Below are positions 8,391-15,655 of a DNA stretch of 64,000 bases, one piece after another. The notes beneath the pieces are model-generated. The model worked only from the letters and a program-made list of their open reading frames with translations, had not been told where the DNA came from and ran no database searches. Both the position numbers and the translations under genes were made by a program. Each line of letters opens with the position of its first letter. The first letter of the stretch is position 1. The DNA lies in NCBI GenBank assembly GCA_964531455.1, contig CAZHFZ010000002.1:1-64000 (forward strand), written 5' to 3'. This stretch comes from Ga0077527 sp964531455 (GTDB lineage: Bacteria; Pseudomonadota; Gammaproteobacteria; Burkholderiales; SG8-41).

Positions 8391-9305
8391 ATGAAACTCG
8401 TAACCTACTCAGCCACCAAACGCGGCCCTGCCGCGATTGGCGTGATCGCCGCTGACGGCAGCATCATTGATCTCGCAACCGCAGCCAAAAAAGCGCGCGT
8501 CAAACTGCCCTTCGCCGCCAATGACATGATCGGGCTTGTTGCTGCCGGCAAGTCAGGACTCGCGCTGGTCAAAAAAGCGGTCACCGGCGTGAAGACCGGT
8601 CACCACAAAATGAACAAGGTCACGCTACATGCGCCGATTCCGCGTCCGCGCAAAAACGTGTTCTGCGTCGGCTGGAACTACGTCGAGCATTTCGAGGAAG
8701 GCGCGAAGGCGCGTCCGCACGTGACCGAACTGCCCAAGCATCCGGCGTTTTTCAGCAAGCAGCCGCTGTCGGTGAACAGCCCCTACGGCGAAGTGCCGTC
8801 GCACCCCGGCGTCACCGAGAAGCTGGACTGGGAAGTCGAAATGGCCGTGGTCATCGGCAAACCCGGTCGCAACATCAAGGAAACCGATGCGATGAAACAC
8901 ATCTTCGGCTACATGATCGCCAACGACGTGTCAGCGCGCGAAGTGCAGCGCCAGCACGGCCAGCAGTGGTTCAAGGGCAAGAGCCTCGACGGCCATTGCC
9001 CGATGGGCCCGTGGATCACCACGGCGGACGAAGTCAAAAACCCGCAGAACCTGCGCATCACCTGCCGCGTCAACGGCGTGACCAAGCAGGATTCGAACAC
9101 CAGCTATATGTATTTCAAGATTCCGCGCCTGCTCGCCGAACTGTCGGCCGGCCTGACGCTGGAATCGGGCGATCTGTTCCTGACCGGCACCCCCGCCGGC
9201 GTCGGCCATGCGCGCAACCCGCCGGAATTCATGAAGGCCGGCGACATTCTTGAAACCGAAGTCGAAGGCCTGGGTCTGCTGCGCAACAAGATCGGCGCTA
9301 AATAA
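8391..9305 (+). CDS. Fumarylacetoacetate hydrolase-family protein
   Basis: A 304-residue protein with the FAH fold: RPRKNVFCVGWNY leads into the catalytic domain, the metal site is formed by LDWEVEMAVVIG, then ANDVSAREVQRQH, GPWITTADEV, and the C-terminal LTGTPAGVGHARNPPEFMKAGD. This subgroup includes acylpyruvases and 2-hydroxyhepta-2,4-diene-1,7-dioate isomerase types that cleave C-C bonds in 2,4-diketo acids or hydrolyse related diacids. A clear aagggaga ribosome site precedes ATG 8391. It is cytoplasmic and needs Mg or Mn. The exact substrate cannot be assigned; the TauD-type dioxygenase follows closely and may act in the same route. Confidence 0.92.
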   Translation: MKLVTYSATKRGPAAIGVIAADGSIIDLATAAKKARVKLPFAANDMIGLVAAGKSGLALVKKAVTGVKTGHHKMNKVTLHAPIPRPRKNVFCVGWNYVEHFEEGAKARPHVTELPKHPAFFSKQPLSVNSPYGEVPSHPGVTEKLDWEVEMAVVIGKPGRNIKETDAMKHIFGYMIANDVSAREVQRQHGQQWFKGKSLDGHCPMGPWITTADEVKNPQNLRITCRVNGVTKQDSNTSYMYFKIPRLLAELSAGLTLESGDLFLTGTPAGVGHARNPPEFMKAGDILETEVEGLGLLRNKIGAK

Positions 9306-9403
9306 GGCAAAAGCAACAGCAGGAACGTTTCCGCAATATGGCCGCTGCGTTGAGTGCAGCGGCCGGGCGGCGTAGCATGGCCCCTCTGTCTGGAGGAGCT
9401 CCC

Positions 9404-10374
9404 ATGGATACACCGCAAAAAAACAATGTCACCGTCATCCCCACCGGCGCCGCGCTCGGCGCCGACGTGGTGGGTGTCGACCTGTCGAAACCGCTGTCGG
9501 ATGAAACCTTCCGCCAGATCGAAGACGCCTGGCACACCCATCTGGTGCTGCGCTTCCGCGGCCAGCAACTGGATGATCCGGCGCTGCTCGCCTTCGGCCA
9601 GCGCTTCGGCGAACTTGATTCAGCACCGATTCACGCCGGCAAGGATGTGGTCAATCCCTTCCCGCAGATCACCGTAATGTCGAACATCAAGGTCGACGGC
9701 AAACCCATCGGAAACCTTGGCCATTACGAAGCGGTGTGGCATACCGACATGTCTTACAACGACCTCGCGCCGATCGGCAGCCTGCTCTATTCCCTGGAAG
9801 TGCCGCCCGCCGGCGGCAACACCGGTTTCACGAATATGTACAAAGCCTGGGACACGCTGCCGGCGGCACTGAAAAAGCAGGTGCTCGGCCGCTACTGCCG
9901 CCACGATTCCAGCCGCAACAGCGCCGGCGAGTTGCGCAAGGGATGCGTGGAAGTCATCGATCCGCGCGACGCACCGGGTGCGATGCATCCGCTGGTGCGT
10001 ACCCATGAAAAAACCCACCGCAACTGCCTGTTCCTCGGTCGTCGCCAAAGCGCCTACATCATCGGTTTGCCGCTCGATGAAAGCGAAGACCTGCTCAATC
10101 AGTTATGGGCNNNNNNNNNNNNNNNNNNNNNNNNNNNNNNNNNNNNNNNNNNNNNNNNNNNNNNNNNNNNNNNNNNNNNNNNNNNNNNNNNNNNNNNNNN
10201 NNNNNNNNNNCGGCGAAGGAGGATGCGGGCGCAGCACGCATCCTCCGCAGCCACAACAAATAGATGCACCGGCGCGATGCCTTTGATCCGGAGTCGCGGC
10301 GTTTGATGCACCGGACGCAGATCAAAGGCGGCAAGCCTTTCTTTGATCCGAAGACACTGGATCTGCGGGCTTGA
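9404..10374 (+). CDS. TauD/TfdA-family 2-oxoglutarate dioxygenase, broken by assembly gap
   Basis: ATG 9404 follows a strong tggaggag ribosome site. The start reads VTVIPTGAALGADVVGVDLS and contains the Fe-binding HxD in VWHTDMSYNDLAP plus HPLVRTHEKTHRN, typical of TauD/TfdA enzymes that hydroxylate substrates with 2-oxoglutarate and Fe(II). The coding frame enters 100 Ns at 10111. After the gap the family C-terminus (MHRRDAFDPESRRLMHRTQ) resumes at 10264 and ends at TGA 10372-10374. Directly before it, an in-frame TAG (10261-10263) stands where relatives have W-D-N-R-C-T. This bit at the contig edge is probably misassembled; true disruption is possible. Confidence 0.85.
10111..10210. other. 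Assembly gap (100 Ns)
   Basis: Exactly 100 N characters, the usual placeholder for a gap of unknown size. It interrupts the TauD-type dioxygenase. The true missing length is probably short, because the family needs only a few dozen residues between the two visible parts. Confidence 0.98.
10218..10246. repeat. Perfect 10-bp inverted repeat at the contig edge
   Basis: GGAGGATGCG (10218-10227) is matched by CGCATCCTCC (10237-10246) around a 9-nt spacer. It starts 8 nt after the gap, in a stretch that does not translate to the expected dioxygenase residues. A fold-back assembly artefact is the simplest reading. Confidence 0.6.
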
Positions 10375-10393
10375 CGAATCTGGAGCTCAATTG

Positions 10394-10422
10394 AAAACGC
10401 CGGTTAATCCGGCGTTTTTTTT
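10394..10422 (+). terminator. Rho-independent terminator, inside the 3' end of phaM
   Basis: The stem AAAACGCCGG/CCGGCGTTTT with loop ttaat is followed by a run of T on the plus strand, closing the catabolic operon 19 nt after the dioxygenase stop. The same hairpin DNA encodes the last residues and stop codon of the convergent phaM gene. On the minus strand the T-run is poor. Confidence 0.85.
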
Positions 10423-10682
10423 ACGCTGTCCGCAGCCGCCTTACCAGCAGCCTGCAGACTTTCGAGTCCGGCCCGCTGCATCTCCAGCGTCTTGATGGTC
10501 ATCTGCACGAAGCCGGTGTTCATCATCAGCCAGGTTTCCACGGCCTTGAGCTCGGCGATTTTTTTGTCGAGGTCTTCGACATTCATCGTCGGCGCGATCA
10601 TGCCGGGGATCGGGAAACCCATGGGGTTCCACATCTTCTGCATGAACTCGAAAAAGTCTTTGGGGATTTCCTGCTCGGCCAT
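10404..10682 (-). CDS. phaM: PhaM-type polyhydroxyalkanoate granule regulatory protein
   Basis: A 92-residue protein with DFFEFMQKMWNPMGFPIPG near the N-terminus and TMNVEDLDKKIAELKAVETWLMMN in the middle, the hallmark of the PhaM family. It ends in a short tail with lysines (AAADSVKKTPD). PhaM of Ralstonia activates PHB synthase PhaC and ties PHB granules to the nucleoid, the Lys/Ala/Pro tail contacting DNA. Here the tail is much shorter than in the Ralstonia form, so DNA tethering is doubtful. A GGGAG site precedes ATG 10682. Its last codons form one arm of the terminator of the convergent operon. Presence implies that the organism stores PHB. Confidence 0.8.
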   Translation of the reverse strand: MAEQEIPKDFFEFMQKMWNPMGFPIPGMIAPTMNVEDLDKKIAELKAVETWLMMNTGFVQMTIKTLEMQRAGLESLQAAGKAAADSVKKTPD

Positions 10683-10721
10683 GGCGCGCTCCCGGTGGGT
10701 GTGCAGCCATTATAGGGGCCG

Positions 10722-11093
10722 TCAGGCCGCTTCGATGCGTATCGTGTCGCCGTCTTTTGCGGTACTCAACGCCGAGGCGTCGCCGCGAATGCGCCCGAGC
10801 ACGCTGCACGGGCTGACCAGCCGGCATTCATCGCCGTGTGATGCGGGAGTGCGGCCCCAAGGTAGCGCCAGTGCGCTGCCGTCGACCCAGAAACAGACGG
10901 TGCCGGGTTCAACGACCTGCTGCGCGCCGGGTTCGAGCGCGGCTTTGATCGGCAACGTGAAATAGACTTCTTCGCCCCAGGTGTTGACGGTCGATTCGCA
11001 GGGTAATGCTGCGAGCAGCTTGTCGACCGTCGGACCGGGGTTCAGGTCGGCAATGACCGAACCCGCAGACCAGACGATGCGGATACCGGCCAT
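10722..11093 (-). CDS. Cyclophilin-like fold protein (TM1367/DUF369 type)
   Basis: A 123-residue protein starting MAGIRIVWSAGSVIADL. NPGPTVDKLLAALPCESTVNTWGEEVYFTLP and CFWVDGSALALPWGRTP match the small cyclophilin-like family (PF04126 type), in which a TW-G-E-YF motif lies on the barrel. These proteins have a cyclophilin barrel but lack the known prolyl isomerase residues; the function is unknown. The start at 11093 is chosen because upstream residues are Arg/Pro-rich and overlap the preceding gene. Only 11 nt separate it from the stop of the lytic transglycosylase, so the two are probably co-transcribed from the promoter at 11980-12045. Confidence 0.75.
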   Translation of the reverse strand: MAGIRIVWSAGSVIADLNPGPTVDKLLAALPCESTVNTWGEEVYFTLPIKAALEPGAQQVVEPGTVCFWVDGSALALPWGRTPASHGDECRLVSPCSVLGRIRGDASALSTAKDGDTIRIEAA

Positions 11094-11104
11094 GCCGCCG
11101 TGGA

Positions 11105-11872
11105 TTATTCGCCGAGGGGGGAGTCGGCGTGGCGCCATGCAACGCGTACGCGCTGCACCAGCCGCGGTGCGGCCGGGGTCGGTTCGGCCAGATTGGCCAC
11201 AACCTGCTGCAGGCGCTGCTTCTCGCCCAGTACCTTGTTGGTATAGGTATCGTTCTCGTCACCGAGTGCGCCTGCATACATCTGCAGGGCGATGCCGACA
11301 TTGCCGGTCTTGGTCAGGTATTCCTTGAGGATGCGGGTGCCGACACGAATGTTCGACTCCGGATCGAATACCGCCTTCTCGCCACCGAACTTCGCCAGCT
11401 TGTCGCCGTGGAATTTCGGGATGATCTGCATCAGTCCCTTGGCGCCGACCACGCTTTCAGCGATCGGGTTGAAGCGGGACTCGACGGCGATGACCGCCAT
11501 CACCAGCAGCGGGTCGAGACCGACCTTGGCGCCTTCGGCGTGGGCGATGCGGACGAAGTCCAGCGTCAGTTCCTGCGCAACCTTGTAGCGCTTGGCCAAG
11601 TACTCGGCCAGGGCCACGTGGCGGGCATCTTCAGGCTTGACAACGACTTCTTCCGGCTGCGCCAGGACGCGGGCGGAAATGGCGGTGGCTTCGCTTTGCA
11701 CGGCAGCCACAGCGGATTCCATTAAATGGACGCCGTAACGGTCGTGAAGCAGCATGATCAGGGTGGACAGGCTGGCGAGCAAAACAGCCAGGGTGAGCAT
11801 CTTGCGGAGCCGCGGCAGCGATTCTGCCGAACGGTCCGTCGGGGATAGTGCTGAAATCGATTTTGCAAACAC
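11105..11872 (-). CDS. Membrane-anchored lytic transglycosylase (SLT domain), GTG start
   Basis: The GTG at 11872 is chosen because AAAGGAGG lies 7-8 nt upstream of it; starting farther out would place that site inside the gene. The product is 255 residues: a signal anchor at about 25-43, a linker, then the SLT domain with catalytic Glu131 in VIAVESRFNP, AKGLMQIIP (144-152) and a later LQMYAGALGDEN. The family cuts peptidoglycan glycan strands in the periplasm, leaving 1,6-anhydroMurNAc ends. These products are the substrates of AmpD, encoded at 24176. Its promoter region carries the same motif arrangement as the nrdA promoter (11980-12045), an unusual link between wall turnover and dNTP supply. 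Confidence 0.9.
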   Translation of the reverse strand: MFAKSISALSPTDRSAESLPRLRKMLTLAVLLASLSTLIMLLHDRYGVHLMESAVAAVQSEATAISARVLAQPEEVVVKPEDARHVALAEYLAKRYKVAQELTLDFVRIAHAEGAKVGLDPLLVMAVIAVESRFNPIAESVVGAKGLMQIIPKFHGDKLAKFGGEKAVFDPESNIRVGTRILKEYLTKTGNVGIALQMYAGALGDENDTYTNKVLGEKQRLQQVVANLAEPTPAAPRLVQRVRVAWRHADSPLGE

Positions 11873-11979
11873 GCAAAACCTCCTTTCGGTTTCGCGCCTA
11901 CGCATTGAGCGGGGCGCAACATCTGTGTTACCTCGCTACGGTAACGGGTGTCTCCATTAAGACTGCGTTCAGCCCCAGA

Positions 11980-12045
11980 CCACTACAGGTTGTGGGCTAC
12001 TCAAAAAAACTGGCCAATTCTAGGTGTTCAGTGCAGGTGTCGCAA
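11980..12045 (-). promoter_or_regulatory. Promoter with NrdR-like tandem boxes for the lytic transglycosylase
   Basis: On the minus strand, TTGCGA (12040-12045), 17 bp, TAGAAT (12017-12022). Then 21 bp downstream stands the palindrome CCACAACCTGTAGTGG (11980-11995). A degenerate second box lies 31 bp away (12011-12026) over the -10 and shares C-N-AATTCTAG with the matching nrdA element. All distances equal those at the nrdA promoter (23570-23635). The start of transcription would lie about 138 nt before the GTG start. The rest of 11873-12287 is AT-rich (for example 12130-12290) and has no gene that I can support. Confidence 0.7.
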
Positions 12046-12287
12046 CCCAAACAGATGGCTTTTTCTGCCTTTGTTTGATCGACTGGACTAGAAAGGGACG
12101 CGGAGTTTACCGGCAACGGCTTCCGCGACGCAACACAAATCATAAGCTATTGATTATAAATAACTAATATCAATATTTACGATTAAATTCGTTCCCTTCA
12201 GAAGAATTGGCTGCAATTTGAGCCGCAATGCAGCGGAGAGTTCACCAGAACTGCGTAAATTGAATAAATATCAATTAAATCAAATAT

Positions 12288-12470
12288 TTATAAGTCGTCT
12301 TTGGCGATGGAATGGCCGCCGGGCTGACGTGATTCCCAAGCCTGCAATGCAGCCTCATAGTTAGTGAGTGCTTCCCAGTATCGGTCGTAAACACAGGGTT
12401 CGCAGCCGCTTTGACAGCACTCCCAGGGCTCGGGCGCCGGCGGCTTTTCGGGCTTGGGATCAGCGCTCAT
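12288..12470 (-). CDS. Small oxidoreductase-like domain protein
   Basis: A 60-residue protein containing PEPWECCQSGCEPCVYDRYWEAL after a Pro/Lys-rich start, the pattern of the Oxidored-like domain (PF09791), also found at the N-terminus of some eukaryotic oxidoreductases. The four cysteines (CC-x3-C-x2-C) could bind a metal or cluster; this is inference. Its ATG overlaps the stop of the anti-sigma-like gene (ATGA), so it is the last cistron of the sigma operon. The function is not known. Confidence 0.8.
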   Translation of the reverse strand: MSADPKPEKPPAPEPWECCQSGCEPCVYDRYWEALTNYEAALQAWESRQPGGHSIAKDDL

Positions 12471-13282
12471 CGGGCAGCCGCTTCATCAGGCAAGGGATGC
12501 TCCGGGAAGCGGCGGCGGAATTCTGCGAGAAGTACATCGGCATCCGCAGTACGACCGGCACGCCGCCATTCAACAATGCGCTGCACCCATTTGCCGGCAG
12601 GTTCATTCATCAGGTCGTGCCACAGCACCCGGTCCGGCGCTGGCGCAGACATCGCCGCCGCCGGGGCGGCCACCCGCGCCGCGGGTCCCGCCGCGACATC
12701 GGCTGCGGCACCTGTCGGAGCCGAACGGAGCATCGGTCGGGCAGTCTCGCGCGCCGGGGCGACGTTTCGTTCGGCAGCTGATTCATCACGCAGGGCTACA
12801 GTTGCGGCGGGCACAGGCACTTCGGCCGCAGGCTGTGACTTGGCCATCACCGCCGGGGCCGCCTCCGCCAACGGCGCCGGCTTCGCCTGAGAGTCGCCCG
12901 TGACTGCGGGCGGCAAAGCCTGCGGGCGCGACGACATGGGTGCCTCCGCAATACGCGCCTGGGCTGCCGGTTCAGCGGCGCTTTGCGGAGCGAGCGCTTC
13001 GGCAACCGGCGGCGGCAAGTCCGGTTCGACCCGGTCAACGCCCTCATCGCGCATCATCAGTACGACAGTGACCGACAGCACGACAACGGCTGCCAGCGAC
13101 ACTGGCACCTGCCACGCCGACCAGCGCGACTGGCGGCGCGGCCCGGCGCCCGCTTCGCGGCGGGCCGCGGCGCGGATGCGGTCATCCAGAGCTGTTGGCG
13201 GCATTTCGTCAGCAGCCGCACGGTAATCAGCCGATAGCTGCGGATCGTGTTCCATATCAGTAATACCGGGTTTCAGCGCCAT
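12467..13282 (-). CDS. Putative anti-sigma factor, single-pass membrane protein
   Basis: A 271-residue protein. A short cytoplasmic N-terminus with DDRIRAAARREA is followed by one membrane helix (VPVSLAAVVVLSVTVVLMM, about 60-78), a long Ala/Pro-rich low-complexity linker, and a conserved end (WVQRIVEWRRAGRTADADVLLAEFRRRFPEHPLP) seen in many proteobacterial proteins beside ECF sigma factors. No zinc-binding HxxxCxxC is seen, so the mode of sigma binding is unclear. The ATG at 13282 overlaps the end of the sigma gene by 10 nt, with GGGAGGGC upstream. Gene order sigma then membrane partner suggests an anti-sigma role (inference). An internal ATG at 13255 is a possible alternative. Confidence 0.75.
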   Translation of the reverse strand: MALKPGITDMEHDPQLSADYRAAADEMPPTALDDRIRAAARREAGAGPRRQSRWSAWQVPVSLAAVVVLSVTVVLMMRDEGVDRVEPDLPPPVAEALAPQSAAEPAAQARIAEAPMSSRPQALPPAVTGDSQAKPAPLAEAAPAVMAKSQPAAEVPVPAATVALRDESAAERNVAPARETARPMLRSAPTGAAADVAAGPAARVAAPAAAMSAPAPDRVLWHDLMNEPAGKWVQRIVEWRRAGRTADADVLLAEFRRRFPEHPLPDEAAAR

Positions 13283-13890
13283 GACTGCATGCCCTCCCGC
13301 AGTTTGGCCAGCGCATAACGCAGGCGGCTTTTTGCCGTTTCGCGGTTCACCCCGGTGGCCTCGGCGATTTCCTCGACACTCATGCCGCCCTCCTGCTGCA
13401 ACACGAAGGCTTCGAGTTGTTCAGTAGGCAGTTTGCCGAGCAAGGCCAGCAGTTGCGCAGCCTGTGCCCGCGATTCGGCCCCCACTGCGGGGTCGGCGCT
13501 GCGCGGCGCGACGGGCTCATCCATCGGAACGGCGTTGTCATCATCCAGCGAAACCGCGTCAGCGTCATGGCGCCGGAAGTGATCCATCAGCCGGTTATGC
13601 GCAATCCGGTATAAATAAGTCGTGAAGCGGGCCTGCACGGTGTAACCGGTACGCGCCCGGATCAGGTTCATCCACACGTCCTGGAACATTTCTTCGGCCA
13701 GTCCGGCATTGCGGCACTGGCGCAGCAAATACCGGTAGGTGCCGCCGCGATGCCGCGCATACAGCACATCAAAAGCGCCGGCATCGCCATCGCGATAAGC
13801 CAGCATCAGCGCTTCATCACTGTCATCGGGATCTGCGGATTTCACGGGTCGCCAGTATGAAGAAGGCCCTGCAGACCGGCAACCTGTCAT
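13273..13890 (-). CDS. ECF RNA polymerase sigma factor
   Basis: Sigma-70 family protein, about 205 residues. Region 2 reads DAGAFDVLYARHRGGTYRYLLRQC then AEEMFQDVWMNLIRA and FTTYLYRIAHNRLMDHFRR. Region 4 is LGKLPTEQLEAFVLQQEGGMSVEEIAEATGVNRETAKSRLRYALAKLREG. It directs core polymerase to a small regulon, held back by a partner that is probably the next gene. The start is uncertain: the longest frame opens at TTG 13947, the first ATG is 13890, and GTG 13845 gives VKSADPDDSDEALML; none has a good ribosome site. Between the regions is an acidic linker (DADAVSLDDDNAVPMDE). The secreted-protein gene upstream ends 37 nt before it and may share the transcript. Confidence 0.9.
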   Translation of the reverse strand: MTGCRSAGPSSYWRPVKSADPDDSDEALMLAYRDGDAGAFDVLYARHRGGTYRYLLRQCRNAGLAEEMFQDVWMNLIRARTGYTVQARFTTYLYRIAHNRLMDHFRRHDADAVSLDDDNAVPMDEPVAPRSADPAVGAESRAQAAQLLALLGKLPTEQLEAFVLQQEGGMSVEEIAEATGVNRETAKSRLRYALAKLREGMQSWR

Positions 13891-13927
13891 CAGCGTGCTG
13901 TCCACTACAGAATCAACTTTGCTGAAC

Positions 13928-14758
13928 TCAGCGTGGATCGGGCACAAAACGCGCTGGAAAGGGCTGCGGGACCGGATCAGGCCGCGCCAGCGACTGCGCA
14001 GGGATTACACCCTGTGCCACAAGGTTGCGATGACTGTCGTAATAAATGGTGATGATCTCGGCAGGCGTGGCGCTGGCGCGTTCGAATTCGGTGTAGGTCA
14101 CCACCGAGGTTTCGCTGCGGCCGTGGCCGGTGCCGAGACGCGCGGATTTCTGTGCCGTATTCCCGGGAGCGCTGGCCGGCGCCTCCCCACGCGCAGCCAC
14201 CCCGGCGGCATCACGCGCCACGCTGCGCTGATCCGCAATCCCCGGGGGCGCTGACGCCACGGATTCCGAACCGCGTGCAAGCGGTGCTGGAGAATATTGC
14301 GCCACCGGTTCCGGCTTTTTGCGGAACACCGCCACCCCGATCACCCCAACATGATCGGGACGTCCGGTGCGTGCCGCATAGGAATCGGGCAGCGCGGTGA
14401 AATAAAACGCGGCCGTTCGATCGAGGCTTTTGCGCCAGCCTTTGACGCCAAAACCCTGCTGTGGTCCCAGCACATAACCGCTATGCTGCCAGTCGGCGGT
14501 GTCACCGGTCACCACGTCCACACCATCCACCGAAACTACGGTCAGGATGTCGGCGCGCTGGCGGTTGCGCAGCCGGATTTCATACTCGTTTCCCGGTTGG
14601 CCGGCGACATAATGCCGCCCTTCGTGAACATAAACCGGCAGCGCCCTGTTCTGCGTGCGGTCGTAAATCACCATATCGGCGATTCGGCCGACAGCTGCCG
14701 CCGGCAATGACAGCATGCCGGCGATCAATGCGGCGGTAACGCAATAGATACGTTTCAT
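13928..14758 (-). CDS. Secreted protein of unknown function, upstream of ECF sigma operon
   Basis: A 276-residue protein with a clear signal peptide (MKRIYCVTAALIAGMLSLPAAA). The mature part has two blocks: RALPVYVHEGRHYVAGQPGNEYEIRLRNR with GYVLGPQQGFGVKGWRKS, then AAFYFTALPDSYAARTGRP and VGVIGVAVFRKK. The rest is a Pro/Ala/Gly-rich tail. The first half resembles an uncharacterised periplasmic domain found near ECF sigma factors in related bacteria; I cannot name it. The end (VVTYTEFERASATPAEIITIYYDS) looks like a second small conserved segment. As first gene of the sigma operon it may be a target or sensor of the system, which is inference. Confidence 0.7.
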   Translation of the reverse strand: MKRIYCVTAALIAGMLSLPAAAVGRIADMVIYDRTQNRALPVYVHEGRHYVAGQPGNEYEIRLRNRQRADILTVVSVDGVDVVTGDTADWQHSGYVLGPQQGFGVKGWRKSLDRTAAFYFTALPDSYAARTGRPDHVGVIGVAVFRKKPEPVAQYSPAPLARGSESVASAPPGIADQRSVARDAAGVAARGEAPASAPGNTAQKSARLGTGHGRSETSVVTYTEFERASATPAEIITIYYDSHRNLVAQGVIPAQSLARPDPVPQPFPARFVPDPR

Positions 14759-14951
14759 GAAGGCTCCTCAAAGCTGTGCGGAAAACCCGCGACCCTGCTG
14801 TAAACGCTGCCCGGCATCCAAAGGGGTTAAAGATTACGGCGCGAATGAAGCGGCAATGGATTGCGAGCGCGCTCGTGGTGCGAACGCAAGGCAGTACATA
14901 AACCGCCGGACACAGGGTCAGGGCCGGACGGGGCTGTGATAGATTCAAGCG

Positions 14952-15560
14952 ATGGATGACATCGTGCTTCGCGGCATGGCCAAGTGGCCGAACGTACCTG
15001 CAGTTTATGGCTGGCTGTCGCTGGATCGCCGTGGACAATGGCTGCTAAAGGGAGACCGCGTAACCAATCCCGGCATCGCCGAATTTTTCAGCCGCAACTA
15101 CAGCCACGATGAACACGGCCGCTGGTTTCTGCAAAATGGTCCGCAGCGAGTGTTTGTGACGCTCGATTACACGCCATTTGTTTATCGCATCGCAGCAGCG
15201 ACAGGTTCAGTGCTGACACTGACCGCGCATACCGGCACCAGCACCACAACCATCAATGCCGCATTCATGGATGATGCCGGCCAGTTGTTGCTGGATACTG
15301 ATGTCGGCATCGGACTTGTTCACGACACCGACCTCGAACTGCTGATTCCGCTGTTTCGCGACGCTAACGCAAAGACTCCCGACAACGCGGCACTGGCCAC
15401 AGCACTCGATGTCTTGCAGGCAGGCAATGATCCGGACCTGCATCTGCAAACCGGAAACGCGAAAATTCCGGTGCAACCGCTCAAGTCTGTTGATGTGCCG
15501 GCAAGATTCGGTTTTATTGCGCGCCCCGTACAGCCCGCCGGCGAAGAAGAATGCTACTGA
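14952..15560 (+). CDS. Conserved protein of unknown function (possibly DUF2946-type)
   Basis: A 202-residue cytoplasmic protein starting MDDIVLRGMAKWPNVPAVYGWLSLD, followed by a region with FFSRNYSHDEHGRWFLQNGPQRVFVTL. This N-terminal pattern occurs in a widespread uncharacterised betaproteobacterial family that I believe is labelled DUF2946, though I cannot check the number. No catalytic motif, membrane helix or signal peptide is seen. The ATG at 14952 is the first in frame. It is divergent from the secreted-protein gene at 14758 and precedes the threonine aldolase gene by 95 nt. Confidence 0.7.
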   Translation: MDDIVLRGMAKWPNVPAVYGWLSLDRRGQWLLKGDRVTNPGIAEFFSRNYSHDEHGRWFLQNGPQRVFVTLDYTPFVYRIAAATGSVLTLTAHTGTSTTTINAAFMDDAGQLLLDTDVGIGLVHDTDLELLIPLFRDANAKTPDNAALATALDVLQAGNDPDLHLQTGNAKIPVQPLKSVDVPARFGFIARPVQPAGEEECY

Positions 15561-15655
15561 GCAGGTGGTTGCCACACCTCGGGTGTCCGACGTAACCTGC
15601 GCTCTGGTATCAATCACCGCTTTCATTTCCCGCATTCAATCCCTACCTCATTACC

